Assembly: GCA_022446815.1 (NCBI GenBank)
Contig: JAKVCD010000002.1
Location: 62,001-126,000, forward strand
DNA length: 64,000 bases
DNA from: Planctomycetota bacterium
Lineage (GTDB): Bacteria > Planctomycetota > UBA1135 > GCA-002686595
Reading direction: 5' to 3'
Under the pieces are notes generated by a model that was not told the DNA's origin, searched no databases, and saw nothing but the letters and a program-made list of their open reading frames with translations. The translations under genes were made by a program, and so were the position numbers. This document shows positions 25,744 to 35,449 of this stretch, in pieces (the stretch's first letter is position 1; each line of letters begins with the position of its first letter).

Positions 25744-26613
25744 ATGGCGTCAGTCAAGGAACTTCGCCTTCGGATCACCTCCGTCGGCAACATCCAGCAG
25801 ATCACGCGGGCTATGGAGATGGTCGCGACGACTAAGCTCCGTCGCTTCCAGGACCGCGCGATCGCTTCGAGGCCCTACACCGAGGAGATCGCCGGGCTCG
25901 TCTCGCACCTCGCTGGCGTCTTGGGGGATGAGGTTCAGGACAACCCGCTCTTCAGGAAGGGTGCCGGCTCTAAGACTGGCGTGCTCCTCGTCACCTCAGA
26001 TCGCGGCCTCTGCGGGGCCTACAACTCCAACCTCTTCTCTGACCTAGAGGCATGGATGAGCGAGCGAGAGTCGGACGATGTTGACTTCTTCGTCTATGGG
26101 AAGAAGGGCTACTCGTACCTCAACGGGCGGGGATACAACGTCGAGCGCTTCATCGTGGACCCGCCGCTGGAGTCTGTGGACTTCGGTCAGGCGGCCCGCA
26201 CGGCCCAGACCCTCGTAGAGGCCTTCCTCTCCGGCGACTACGCTGACGTCTACATCTACTACACAGCGTTCCAGTCGATGGTGCGCTACACCCCGACCAC
26301 GGTGCAGCTGCTGCCGCTCGAGGCCGGAGGAGATGAAGGTGAAGAGCAGAGGGGCGGGGACCTGATCCTCGAGCCTGACGCTGAGACCATCTTCGAGTCG
26401 TTGATCCCGCGCTACCTCGAGGTGCGCGTCTACAACGCCTTGCTCGAGGCGCTCACGAGTGAGTACGCGAGCCGCCGTATGTCGATGAAGAACGCGACGG
26501 ACGCGGCGAGCGACATGATCAAGATGCTGAAGGGTCGCTACAACCGACTCCGGCAAGAGAACGTCACCAAGGACCTGCTCGACATCGTCGGCGGCGCCGA
26601 GGCCCTGCGCTGA
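25744..26613 (+). CDS. atpG: F-type ATP synthase subunit gamma
   Basis: This is the central rotor shaft, 289 aa. The N-terminal helix (KELRLRITSVGNIQQITRAMEMVATTKLRR) and C-terminal helix (RRMSMKNATDAASDMIKML) form the coiled coil. The middle contains LLVTSDRGLCGAYNSNLF. A glutamate/glycine-rich insertion (EAGGDEGEEQRGGD) lies around residues 197-210 in the globular domain. The length and order in the operon are normal. Confidence 0.97.
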   Translation: MASVKELRLRITSVGNIQQITRAMEMVATTKLRRFQDRAIASRPYTEEIAGLVSHLAGVLGDEVQDNPLFRKGAGSKTGVLLVTSDRGLCGAYNSNLFSDLEAWMSERESDDVDFFVYGKKGYSYLNGRGYNVERFIVDPPLESVDFGQAARTAQTLVEAFLSGDYADVYIYYTAFQSMVRYTPTTVQLLPLEAGGDEGEEQRGGDLILEPDAETIFESLIPRYLEVRVYNALLEALTSEYASRRMSMKNATDAASDMIKMLKGRYNRLRQENVTKDLLDIVGGAEALR

Positions 26614-26649
26614 TAAGCGCTAACACAAGAACACAGTTACGAGAACTAG

Positions 26650-28110
<1,461 letters not shown>

Positions 28111-28113
28111 GGG

Positions 28114-28536
28114 ATGGCCGGCCTGACCTTGAGAGTCATCACGCCTGAGCGCGTGATCCTCGACGAAGCGGTCGATTCTGTGGGCGTGACGGCCACGGAC
28201 GGCGGTATGGGGATCTTCCCTAAGCACGCTGGGATGGTCACCGCCCTCGAGCCGGGCGAGCTGACATACAAGACCTCCACTGGAGAGCAGAGCCTCTTCG
28301 TCGCTGGCGGCTTCGCCGAGGTCCGCGGGGACACTGTCCGTGTCTTGACCGCGGCAGGTGAGCCCTGGACCGAGATCGACGAGGAGCGCGCTCGCCAAGC
28401 TGAGGCCCGCGCACGAGAGCGCCTTAGCATGTCCCGCGCTGCTGCGAAGCAGGACGCGGTCGACATGGCGCGCGCTCGCGCCTCCTTGCAGCGCGCCCTC
28501 GCGCGTATCCGCTTGCACAGCCGCAGATCACGTTGA
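28114..28536 (+). CDS. atpC: F-type ATP synthase subunit epsilon
   Basis: This is the rotor subunit that contacts the c-ring and can inhibit ATP hydrolysis, 140 aa. An N-terminal beta sandwich (LRVITPERVILDEAVDSVGVTATDGGMGIFPKHAG) is followed by a C-terminal helical hairpin (ERARQAEARARERLSMSRAAAKQDAVDMARARASLQRALARI). It is the last gene of the atp operon. The following 109-bp gap has only a weak 5-bp hairpin near 28544-28560. Confidence 0.95.
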   Translation: MAGLTLRVITPERVILDEAVDSVGVTATDGGMGIFPKHAGMVTALEPGELTYKTSTGEQSLFVAGGFAEVRGDTVRVLTAAGEPWTEIDEERARQAEARARERLSMSRAAAKQDAVDMARARASLQRALARIRLHSRRSR

Positions 28537-28645
28537 GCTTCTCCTCACAAGGGAGAGGCTCTGCTTTCATGTGCTGCGCAGCGTGGCATGATGTCTACGT
28601 GAAAGTGATCAAAGACGCGGCCTCTGGGCCGATGGAGCTCAGCTC

Positions 28646-30481
28646 GTGACTGAGCGTGCAGGGTGGCAGCGGACGCACACTTGCGGCGCGCTGCGGGCGA
28701 GCGATGAGGGGTCTCAGGTCGTCTTGAACGGTTGGGTGGCAGCCCGACGTGACCACGGTGGTATCTATTTCCTCGACCTGAGGGACCGCTATGGCGTGAC
28801 GCAGGTCGTCCTAGCAGAGGAGGTGGCGGGGGACCTGAAGCTCGCTCCCGAGGATGTTCTCTGTGTGCGCGGCACCGTTCGCAAGCGCGAAGAGAGGAAC
28901 ATCAACCCGAACCGAGAGACCGGTGAGGTGGAGCTCGTCGCGGAGTCAGTGGAGATGCTCTCCGGCAGCAAGCTCCCTCCATTCGAGATCATCGACGACC
29001 TCGACACTGGCGTAGAGCTCAGGCTGAAGCACCGCTTCTTGGACCTGCGACGTGCCCCTCTGCAGCAGAACCTCGTCCACCGCTCGCGCTTCATCAACGC
29101 TATGCGTCGGGCCTTCGAAGCTCAGGACTTCGTTGAGGTCGAGACGCCGATCCTCACCAAGGCGACCCCTGAGGGCGCGCGGGACTACCTCGTCCCGAGC
29201 CGCGTTCATCCTGGTGAGTTCTACGCGCTCCCTCAGTCTCCGCAGATCTTCAAGCAGCTCCTGATGGTCTCGGGGTTGGACCGCTATTTCCAAGTCGCGC
29301 GCTGCTTCCGAGACGAAGACTTGCGCGCAGACCGGCAGCCAGAGTTCACGCAGTTGGACATGGAGATGTCCTTCGTCGAGGAGGAGGACGTGTTCGCTTC
29401 GTGGGAGCAGGTCCTCATCGACACCTTCAAAGACTCCATGGGCTACGACGTCCCTACGCCGATCCCTCGCATGCCTTATAAGGAGGCGATGGAGCGCTTC
29501 GGCATCGACAAGCCTGACTTGCGCTTTGAGATGGAGCTTGTAGCGCTGGATGACTGGGCGCGCGCCTCCGATTTTCAGGTCTTCTCGGGTGCGGTTGAGG
29601 CTGGCGGCAGGGTGATGGGGCTGACGGTCAAGGAGGGTGGCTCTCTCTCGAGGAAGGAGATCACGGCCCTCGAGGATGTGGTCAAGACCTACGGCGCCAA
29701 AGGCTTGGCCTTCTGGAAGCCCGCTCTGGACGGAGGGGCTGGTCCGCTCGCTCGCTTTGTCCCTGAGGGGGGCGCTCAGGAGCTCATGGAGCTCTTAGGT
29801 GCCACGGAGGGAGACCTCTGCCTCTTTGTTGCAGACCCGCGCGAGCGCGTCGTGCAGCGCTCTTTGGGCGAGCTCAGGGTTCACCTCGGCAAGCAGTTGG
29901 GGCTCACAGAGCCCTCTGAGTTCCGCTTCCTTTGGGTCACGCACTTTCCTCTCTTTGAGTGGGATGATGAGGCTGGTCGCTGGTTCTCGACACACCACCC
30001 GTTCACTGCCCCTGCGGACTGGGAGCTCGGCGGCGGAGGCTTTGACCTCAGCGACCCAGACAGCCCGATCGGCGATCAGATGAGCCGCTCTTATGACCTG
30101 GTTATGAACGGTTGGGAGCTTGGCTCTGGCTCTGTCCGGATCCACCGGGCTGATGTTCAGCAGCGCGTCTTTGAGGTGCTCGGGATCGGCGAGGAGGAGC
30201 AGCGCCAGAAGTTCGGCTTCCTCTTGGACGCTTTGAGCTACGGAGCGCCTCCGCACGCTGGCTTTGCTGTGGGGCTAGACCGCCTCGTCGCGCTGACCTT
30301 GGGGATGGACAACATCCGTGATGTGATCGCTTTCCCTAAGACCGCATCTGCTACAGACCTCATGTGTGATGCGCCCTCTACAGTTGAGGCCTATCAGCTC
30401 GAGGACGTCCACATCGACGTCTCTGCACGCGCCAAGGCGGCGCTTGAGGAGGCACAGTCGTCTCCTGAGGCGAGCTCGTGA
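28646..30481 (+). CDS. aspS: Aspartyl-tRNA synthetase, bacterial type
   Basis: AspS charges tRNA-Asp. It has 611 aa, starting at GTG 28646. Domains in order are an OB-fold anticodon domain (GSQVVLNGWVAARRDHGGIYFLDLRDRYG), class II motif 2 (FQVARCFRDEDLRADRQPEFTQLDMEMSF), the bacterial GAD insertion (about residues 300-430) and motif 3 (GFAVGLDRLVALTLG). The length is as expected for the bacterial form. It lies 109 bp behind atpC with its own spacer. Discriminating versus non-discriminating tRNA use cannot be read here. Confidence 0.97.
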   Translation: MTERAGWQRTHTCGALRASDEGSQVVLNGWVAARRDHGGIYFLDLRDRYGVTQVVLAEEVAGDLKLAPEDVLCVRGTVRKREERNINPNRETGEVELVAESVEMLSGSKLPPFEIIDDLDTGVELRLKHRFLDLRRAPLQQNLVHRSRFINAMRRAFEAQDFVEVETPILTKATPEGARDYLVPSRVHPGEFYALPQSPQIFKQLLMVSGLDRYFQVARCFRDEDLRADRQPEFTQLDMEMSFVEEEDVFASWEQVLIDTFKDSMGYDVPTPIPRMPYKEAMERFGIDKPDLRFEMELVALDDWARASDFQVFSGAVEAGGRVMGLTVKEGGSLSRKEITALEDVVKTYGAKGLAFWKPALDGGAGPLARFVPEGGAQELMELLGATEGDLCLFVADPRERVVQRSLGELRVHLGKQLGLTEPSEFRFLWVTHFPLFEWDDEAGRWFSTHHPFTAPADWELGGGGFDLSDPDSPIGDQMSRSYDLVMNGWELGSGSVRIHRADVQQRVFEVLGIGEEEQRQKFGFLLDALSYGAPPHAGFAVGLDRLVALTLGMDNIRDVIAFPKTASATDLMCDAPSTVEAYQLEDVHIDVSARAKAALEEAQSSPEASS

Positions 30482-30503
30482 GCGTTCGTTCTCATTCTCT
30501 GGT

Positions 30504-30519
30504 GGCGAGTTTTCTCGCC
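30504..30519 (+). repeat. Small hairpin downstream of aspS
   Basis: GGCGAG (30504-30509) and CTCGCC (30514-30519) pair around a TTTT loop, 22 bp after the aspS stop and about 90 bp before infC. No T-run follows. It may be part of the infC leader or a weak transcript end. Confidence 0.35.
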
Positions 30520-30609
30520 CCGGCTTACTCTGAGTCAGCACCGTGCGGCCGAACGGCGGCGGTTGTGACCCTTTCTTTTTCCCAGGGGCATCTAAGCCCA
30601 AGGAGCTAA

Positions 30610-31131
30610 GTGGCAGCGCAAGACTATCGCCGCAACAGGCAGATTCGAGTCCGCGAGGTGCGGCTCATTGATCAGAACGGAGATCAGCTTGGTGTCGTCT
30701 CAACGGACGACGCTCGCAGGAGGGCGCAGGACGCGGGGATGGATCTCGTCGAGGTCTCTCCCACGGCGAGACCTCCGGTGTGCAGGATCCTCGACTTCGG
30801 CAAGTTCAAGTATGAGCAGCGAAAGCGCGAGCGGGGGACCGACAAGAAGAAGGCCTCGTCTAGCCTGAAAGAGCTCCGTGTTCGTCCTGCAATCGACAAG
30901 CACGACCTCTCATATCGCCTGGATCAAGGACGGCGTTTCCTTGAGGCTGGTCACAAGGTGCAGGTCGTCTGCATCTTCCGTGGTCGGCAGATGGCGCACC
31001 CGGAGCATGGCGAGAACGTCATGAAGCAGGTGGCCGAGACCCTCGGCGACATCTGCAAGGTCGAGGCTATGCCGAAGATGATGGGGCGGCGCATGACCAT
31101 GATGCTCACCCCCACGCAGAGGCCCTCCTGA
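30610..31131 (+). CDS. infC: Translation initiation factor IF-3
   Basis: IF-3 binds the 30S subunit and checks start-codon and initiator-tRNA pairing. It has 173 aa, starting at GTG 30610 with AAGGAG at 30600-30605. The N-terminal domain has VREVRLIDQNGDQLGVV and MDLVEVSPTARPPVCRILDFGKFKYEQ, and the C-terminal domain has RPAIDKHDLSYRLDQGRRFLEAGHKVQV. In many bacteria infC uses a rare AUU or AUA start for self-control; here it is an ordinary GTG. It is the first gene of the infC-rpmI-rplT cluster. Confidence 0.97.
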   Translation: MAAQDYRRNRQIRVREVRLIDQNGDQLGVVSTDDARRRAQDAGMDLVEVSPTARPPVCRILDFGKFKYEQRKRERGTDKKKASSSLKELRVRPAIDKHDLSYRLDQGRRFLEAGHKVQVVCIFRGRQMAHPEHGENVMKQVAETLGDICKVEAMPKMMGRRMTMMLTPTQRPS

Positions 31132-31139
31132 GGGGTGAG

Positions 31140-31158
31140 AGGCCCCTAGAGGGGGCCT
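31140..31158 (+). terminator. Hairpin just after infC, attenuator-like
   Basis: AGGCCCC (31140-31146) pairs with GGGGCCT (31152-31158) around TAGAG, followed by TT and then AGTGAGGTTTT. It lies 9 bp after the infC stop and before rpmI. Partial termination here would separate IF-3 from L35/L20 expression. Confidence 0.45.
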
Positions 31159-31227
31159 TTAGTGAGGTTTTGCCGGCCTCCCGCTTGGCCTGAGCGGGGG
31201 TCGGCTGTATCTTTTTCGCCTCGAAGT

Positions 31228-31241
31228 CCGGGAAAGCCCGG
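31228..31241 (+). promoter_or_regulatory. Second hairpin in the rpmI-rplT leader
   Basis: CCGGG (31228-31232) and CCCGG (31237-31241) pair around AAAG, about 80 bp before rpmI. Together with the hairpin at 31140 it makes the 190-base infC-rpmI spacer structured. L20 is known to repress its own operon by binding such leaders in other bacteria; binding here is inference. Confidence 0.3.
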
Positions 31242-31322
31242 CTCCCGTGAGCGGTGGCGGCGTGCCAGCGACCGGGGTCCGCTCCGATCCGCCGTCGGCG
31301 GTGACCCAAGGAGACATTCAGA

Positions 31323-31517
31323 ATGCCGAAGATGAAATCAAAGGGCGCTGTAAAGAAGCGCTTCCGCGTCTCGAAGAACGGGAAGGTCCGCTGCTCGCGG
31401 CCTGCGCGCGGTCACATGCACGCGATCCACAATGGCGATGAGCGCCGTGGACTCCGCAAGGACATCATCCTGCCCCGAGCCTGGGGCGTGAACATGAAGC
31501 GCATGATGGGGGCCTGA
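31323..31517 (+). CDS. rpmI: 50S ribosomal protein L35
   Basis: This is a small basic ribosomal protein of 64 aa beginning [23 protein letters not shown], the family's signature opening. An ATG start follows AAGGAG at about 31308. rplT starts 2 bp after its stop, the usual arrangement. Confidence 0.97.
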   Translation: MPKMKSKGAVKKRFRVSKNGKVRCSRPARGHMHAIHNGDERRGLRKDIILPRAWGVNMKRMMGA

Positions 31518-31519
31518 GC

Positions 31520-31879
31520 ATGGTACGCGTTACATACGGCGCCCCGCGCCGTCAAAAGAAGGTCCGTTACTTCAAGGCAGCTCGCGGCTTCCGCGGTGGG
31601 CGCTCCAAGCTCTGGCGCACTGTTAAGGAGTCGATGGTCCGTTCATGGGCATACGCGTTCCGTGATCGTCGCCAGCGTAAGCGTCAGTTCCGCCGCCTCT
31701 GGATCGTCCGCATCAACGCGGCCGCTCGAATGCGCGGGGTGAACTACTCACGCTTCATCGCGGGGCTCAAGAAGTCGGGCATCGAGCTCGACCGCAAGCA
31801 GCTCGCCCACATCGCTGTGCACGATCCGGCAGCGTTCGATCAGCTGGCCGAGGCCGCCAAGGCCGCCTTGGCTGCATAG
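31520..31879 (+). CDS. rplT: 50S ribosomal protein L20
   Basis: This is a 119-aa basic protein needed early in 50S assembly and often the autorepressor of its operon. It begins [19 protein letters not shown] and contains [28 protein letters not shown] and [19 protein letters not shown]. pheS follows 18 bp downstream. Confidence 0.97.
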   Translation: MVRVTYGAPRRQKKVRYFKAARGFRGGRSKLWRTVKESMVRSWAYAFRDRRQRKRQFRRLWIVRINAAARMRGVNYSRFIAGLKKSGIELDRKQLAHIAVHDPAAFDQLAEAAKAALAA

Positions 31880-31897
31880 CGAGCGTCGCGAGGGGCC

Positions 31898-32941
31898 ATG
31901 CTCGAGCGCCTCGAGAGCCTGCGCCAAGACGCCCTCGCTCGCGTCGCGGAAGCGACCGACGCGGAGGCGCTGCGCGTCTTGGAGAAGGAGCTCCTCGGTA
32001 AAGAGGGGGTCATCTCTGAGATCTTGGCAGCGATCCCTACCCTCCCGCAAGAGGAGCGTAGGGACACCGGACGTGGTGCGAACGCGCTGAAGGGAGAGCT
32101 CCTGGAGGCTATAGGCTCCAAGAGAGCGCTCTTGGACGAAGCCCTCGTAGAGGCGCTGCGAGATGGTGGTGGCTTTGACCCGACGCTCCCACCTGCGACC
32201 CCTGCCCGAGGTGGCTTGCATCCCATCACCCAGGTGCGCCGTGAGGTGGAGGCCATCTTTACCTCCATGGGCTATGAGGTTCTCGATGGGCCAGAGGTGG
32301 AGCTGGACTACTACAACTTCCAGGCCCTCAACGTCCCTGTAGATCACCCCAGCCGAGAGCTTCAGGACACCTTCTACTGCGACGACAGCCACACGGTCGT
32401 CATGCGGACTCAGACCTCGCCGGTGCAGATACGCGCAATGGAGCGGCTCAAGCCGCCGTTCCGAGTCATCGCGCCCGGACGGGTCTTCCGGAATGAAGAG
32501 CAGGACGCAACTCACGAGCACACCTTCCACCAGGTCGAGGGCCTTGTGGTCGGGGAAGATATTCAGGTTGGGCACCTGACCTGGACCCTCCGTCGACTCT
32601 TGAACGAGCTCTTCGAGCGAGAGCTAGAGGTCAGGTTGCGCCCCGGCTACTTCCCCTTCGTTGAGCCTGGCTTTGAGTTCGATGTGCGCTGCCCCTTCTG
32701 CGAGGACGGCTGCCGCGTCTGCTCTCAGACGACGTGGATTGAGTTCTGCGGCTGCGGGATGGTTCAGCCTTGCGTCTTGGAGGCAGGCTTCAGTGGGCGT
32801 GAGGACGTCGACGTGAGCAAGCTCACTGGCTTCGCGTTCGGCTTCGGCCTCGACCGCCTCGTCATGATGCGCTTCGGCATCGACGACATCCGCAACTTGA
32901 TGGGGGGAGACCTCCGCTTCTTGGAGCAGTTCCCGTGTTGA
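31898..32941 (+). CDS. pheS: Phenylalanyl-tRNA synthetase alpha subunit
   Basis: This is the catalytic subunit of the alpha2-beta2 enzyme, 347 aa. An N-terminal coiled coil is followed by the class II core: the HPITQVRREVEAIFTSMGYEV region, motif 2 around PFRVIAPGRVFRNEEQDATHEHTFHQVEGLVV, and motif 3 GFAFGFGLDRLVMMRFGI. A cysteine-rich insertion (RCPFCEDGCRVC...CGCG, about residues 263-290) is noticeable and could bind zinc. Its TGA overlaps the pheT start region by 7 bases. Confidence 0.97.
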   Translation: MLERLESLRQDALARVAEATDAEALRVLEKELLGKEGVISEILAAIPTLPQEERRDTGRGANALKGELLEAIGSKRALLDEALVEALRDGGGFDPTLPPATPARGGLHPITQVRREVEAIFTSMGYEVLDGPEVELDYYNFQALNVPVDHPSRELQDTFYCDDSHTVVMRTQTSPVQIRAMERLKPPFRVIAPGRVFRNEEQDATHEHTFHQVEGLVVGEDIQVGHLTWTLRRLLNELFERELEVRLRPGYFPFVEPGFEFDVRCPFCEDGCRVCSQTTWIEFCGCGMVQPCVLEAGFSGREDVDVSKLTGFAFGFGLDRLVMMRFGIDDIRNLMGGDLRFLEQFPC

Positions 32942-35391
32942 TCTCCATGAAGTGGCTGGCGCGCCACGTAGACCTCGAAGGCATCACGCCTGAAGACCTC
33001 GCGCGCGAGATCACGCTTCGGACCGCAGAGGTCGAGGGGCTAGAGCGCTTCGCGGCACATCTCGATGATGTCGTCGTAGGTCACGTCCAGTCCCGGGAGC
33101 AGCACCCCGACGCGGACAAGCTCTCTGTCTGCACCGTCGATGTTGGAGGCGAAGAGCCCCTACAGATCGTCTGCGGTGCTCCCAACGTTGACGCTGGACA
33201 GAACGTCGCTGTAGCGCAGGTCGGGACTCGGCTGCCTGGGGACTTCAAGATCAAGAAGGCCAAGATCCGCGGAGTTGAGTCGCGGGGGATGATCTGCTCC
33301 GTGCGGGAGCTGGAGCTCGGCGAGGATCATGATGGCATCTGGGTCTTGCCGGAGGACCTTCAGCGTGGCGCATCTGTCTCCGAGGCCATGGACCTTGTGG
33401 ACTGGGTGATCGAGATCGACAACAAGTCGCTGACGCATCGGCCGGACCTCTGGGGTCACCGCGGGATCGCCGCTGAGGTCGCGGCGATCTTTGGTCGTGA
33501 GCTCCGCGAGTTGGACACGAGCCTGCCTGAGACTGGTGAGGAGCCTGGTCTCCCGGTGGAGATCTCAGACCTCGCATGTGGCAGATATCTCGCACTGGCC
33601 ATTGATGATGTGCGCGTGGAGCCTAGCCCTGAGTGGCTGCAGCGCTTGCTCTTGGCGGTTGGGCAGCGCCCGCTTGACCTCCTCGTCGACATCTCCAACT
33701 TCGTGATGCTGGACTTGGGCCAGCCGAATCACCTCTTCGACCGCGCTCAGGTCTCGGCTGGGATCAAGGTGCGCATGGGGGCGGATGGCGAGACGATCAC
33801 CACCCTCGACGAAGAGGAGCGGAAGGTCGGGATAGAAGACCTCCTGATCTGCTCTGGGGACACTCCCGTCGCCCTCGCGGGCGTCATGGGAGGGGAGGGG
33901 TCGAAGGTGGCACCTGAGACGACCTCGCTCTTGCTCGAGGTCGCTAGCTTCGACGCCACGACTGTCCGTCGCACGGCCTCCCGAGTCGGGCTGAGGACTG
34001 ACTCCTCGGCTCGCTTTGAGAAGAGCCTAGATCCGTGCATGGTGCCTGACGCTGCCGCCCACCTCGTGCGCACGCTCCAGTCCATTCAGCCGGACCTTAA
34101 GCTCCCCTCGGCGCCGGTGGATGTCGGCGCTTGGGAGGACCCGAGCAAGCTCGTCAGCTTAGAGGGTGAGTTCGCTCGCTCTCTCTTGGGCGTGGAGCTC
34201 AGCGATGAAGAGATGGCGGAGAGCCTGCGCTCCCTCCGCTTCGGGGTCGAGCTCGACGGCGGAGTCTTGCGAGTGTCCGTCCCGTCCTACCGCGCGACCA
34301 AAGATGTCGGCGAGCCGGTCGATCTCGTCGAAGAGATCGGTCGAATGCACGGCTACTTCCAGATCCCTGGCAAGCGCCTCATCGCTGAGGTGTCTCCGCC
34401 TGCTCGTGACCCGAGGCAGGTGCTCACCGCACGGATTCAAGACCGTCTCAGTGGGGGCGCGCGCTTCTCTGAGGCGCTCTGCTACTCCTTTCAATCTGAC
34501 GAGCTCCTTGAGCGCCTCGGGATCGCTGACGAGCCGCGCGTGCGCGTCGTGAACCCTGTCGCAGAGGGAGAGGCCAGCGTCCGCCGCTCAGTCGTCCCTA
34601 GCCTCCTCGGGAGGGTGGAGATCAACCGTCGGAACAGGGATGAGGTTCGGCTCTTTGAGGTCGGAAAGGGCTATCTCCCGGAGCTCACGGACGAGCGCGG
34701 GCAGCCCGGTGAGATTCATGAGGCGGGCCTCGTCCTCGCGTCGCCGCGCTCTAAGGACGCCGCCTTCAACGCGAGCGCGAGAGCGCGCCTGCAGGGGGTC
34801 ATTGAGGATCTGCTCAGGTCCCTCGGTGTCTCCATTGAGGCTGGCCTCAGGTGGCGCGCTCTCGGCGGTGAAGACCTCGTCCCCGGCTGGGCGAACCCCG
34901 GCAGGGCGCAGGTGCTCGAGGTGTCCGTCGATGATGAGTGCGTGGCACTCTGCCTCCTAGCGGAGTTGGACCCTGGCTGCGCGAGGAGCTTGGGGCTCGT
35001 GGATGAGCTCGCGAGTGACGTGGCAGCCGCAGGGCTCTCCTTGGACGCGCTCTTGTCGATGCCGAAGGCTCCCGCGAGCTACAGGCCCTTGCCCAAATTC
35101 CCCGGGGCAAAGGTCGACGTGGCCCTCTCGCTGCCCGTGGAGGTCGCCTGCGCGGACGCCGAGCTGGAGCTTGAGCGCTCTGGAAAGGGTCTGGTGGCCT
35201 CGATGGAGCTCTTCGACGTCTATGAGGGCCCGAACCTGCCCGAGGGGCAGCGGTCCCTCGCATGGCATTTGGTGCTTGAGGCCAAAGACCGCACCCTCGA
35301 CGAGGGAGACCTCAAAAAGTTCCTTGGCAGGGTTGAGCGGGCCGCAGAGCGGCTCGGAGGCGCCCTCCGTCGGGAATCGACGGTAGGCTGA
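32935..35391 (+). CDS. pheT: Phenylalanyl-tRNA synthetase beta subunit
   Basis: This is the tRNA-binding and editing subunit, 818 aa. The GTG 32935 start gives MLISMKWLARHVDL, which aligns in length with family N-termini; the stop of pheS is overlapped by 7 bases. Domains are an EMAP-like tRNA-binding domain (VVVGHVQSREQHPDADKLSVC, about residues 45-150), B3/B4 editing domain, B5 domain, a catalytic-like core and a C-terminal ferredoxin-fold anticodon domain (KFPGAKVDVALSL). The length matches the family. Confidence 0.97.
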   Translation: MLISMKWLARHVDLEGITPEDLAREITLRTAEVEGLERFAAHLDDVVVGHVQSREQHPDADKLSVCTVDVGGEEPLQIVCGAPNVDAGQNVAVAQVGTRLPGDFKIKKAKIRGVESRGMICSVRELELGEDHDGIWVLPEDLQRGASVSEAMDLVDWVIEIDNKSLTHRPDLWGHRGIAAEVAAIFGRELRELDTSLPETGEEPGLPVEISDLACGRYLALAIDDVRVEPSPEWLQRLLLAVGQRPLDLLVDISNFVMLDLGQPNHLFDRAQVSAGIKVRMGADGETITTLDEEERKVGIEDLLICSGDTPVALAGVMGGEGSKVAPETTSLLLEVASFDATTVRRTASRVGLRTDSSARFEKSLDPCMVPDAAAHLVRTLQSIQPDLKLPSAPVDVGAWEDPSKLVSLEGEFARSLLGVELSDEEMAESLRSLRFGVELDGGVLRVSVPSYRATKDVGEPVDLVEEIGRMHGYFQIPGKRLIAEVSPPARDPRQVLTARIQDRLSGGARFSEALCYSFQSDELLERLGIADEPRVRVVNPVAEGEASVRRSVVPSLLGRVEINRRNRDEVRLFEVGKGYLPELTDERGQPGEIHEAGLVLASPRSKDAAFNASARARLQGVIEDLLRSLGVSIEAGLRWRALGGEDLVPGWANPGRAQVLEVSVDDECVALCLLAELDPGCARSLGLVDELASDVAAAGLSLDALLSMPKAPASYRPLPKFPGAKVDVALSLPVEVACADAELELERSGKGLVASMELFDVYEGPNLPEGQRSLAWHLVLEAKDRTLDEGDLKKFLGRVERAAERLGGALRRESTVG

Positions 35392-35409
35392 GGTAGTCGC
35401 CCTCGATCT

Positions 35410-35427
35410 TCGGCCCCTGTGGGCCGA
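35410..35427 (+). terminator. Hairpin after pheT
   Basis: TCGGCCC (35410-35416) and GGGCCGA (35421-35427) pair around CTGT, 19 bp after the pheT stop. No T-run follows, so termination is only possible. It also lies in the leader of the radical SAM gene. Confidence 0.4.
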
Positions 35428-35449
35428 TGAATGATCAGGTGTGCGCCTC

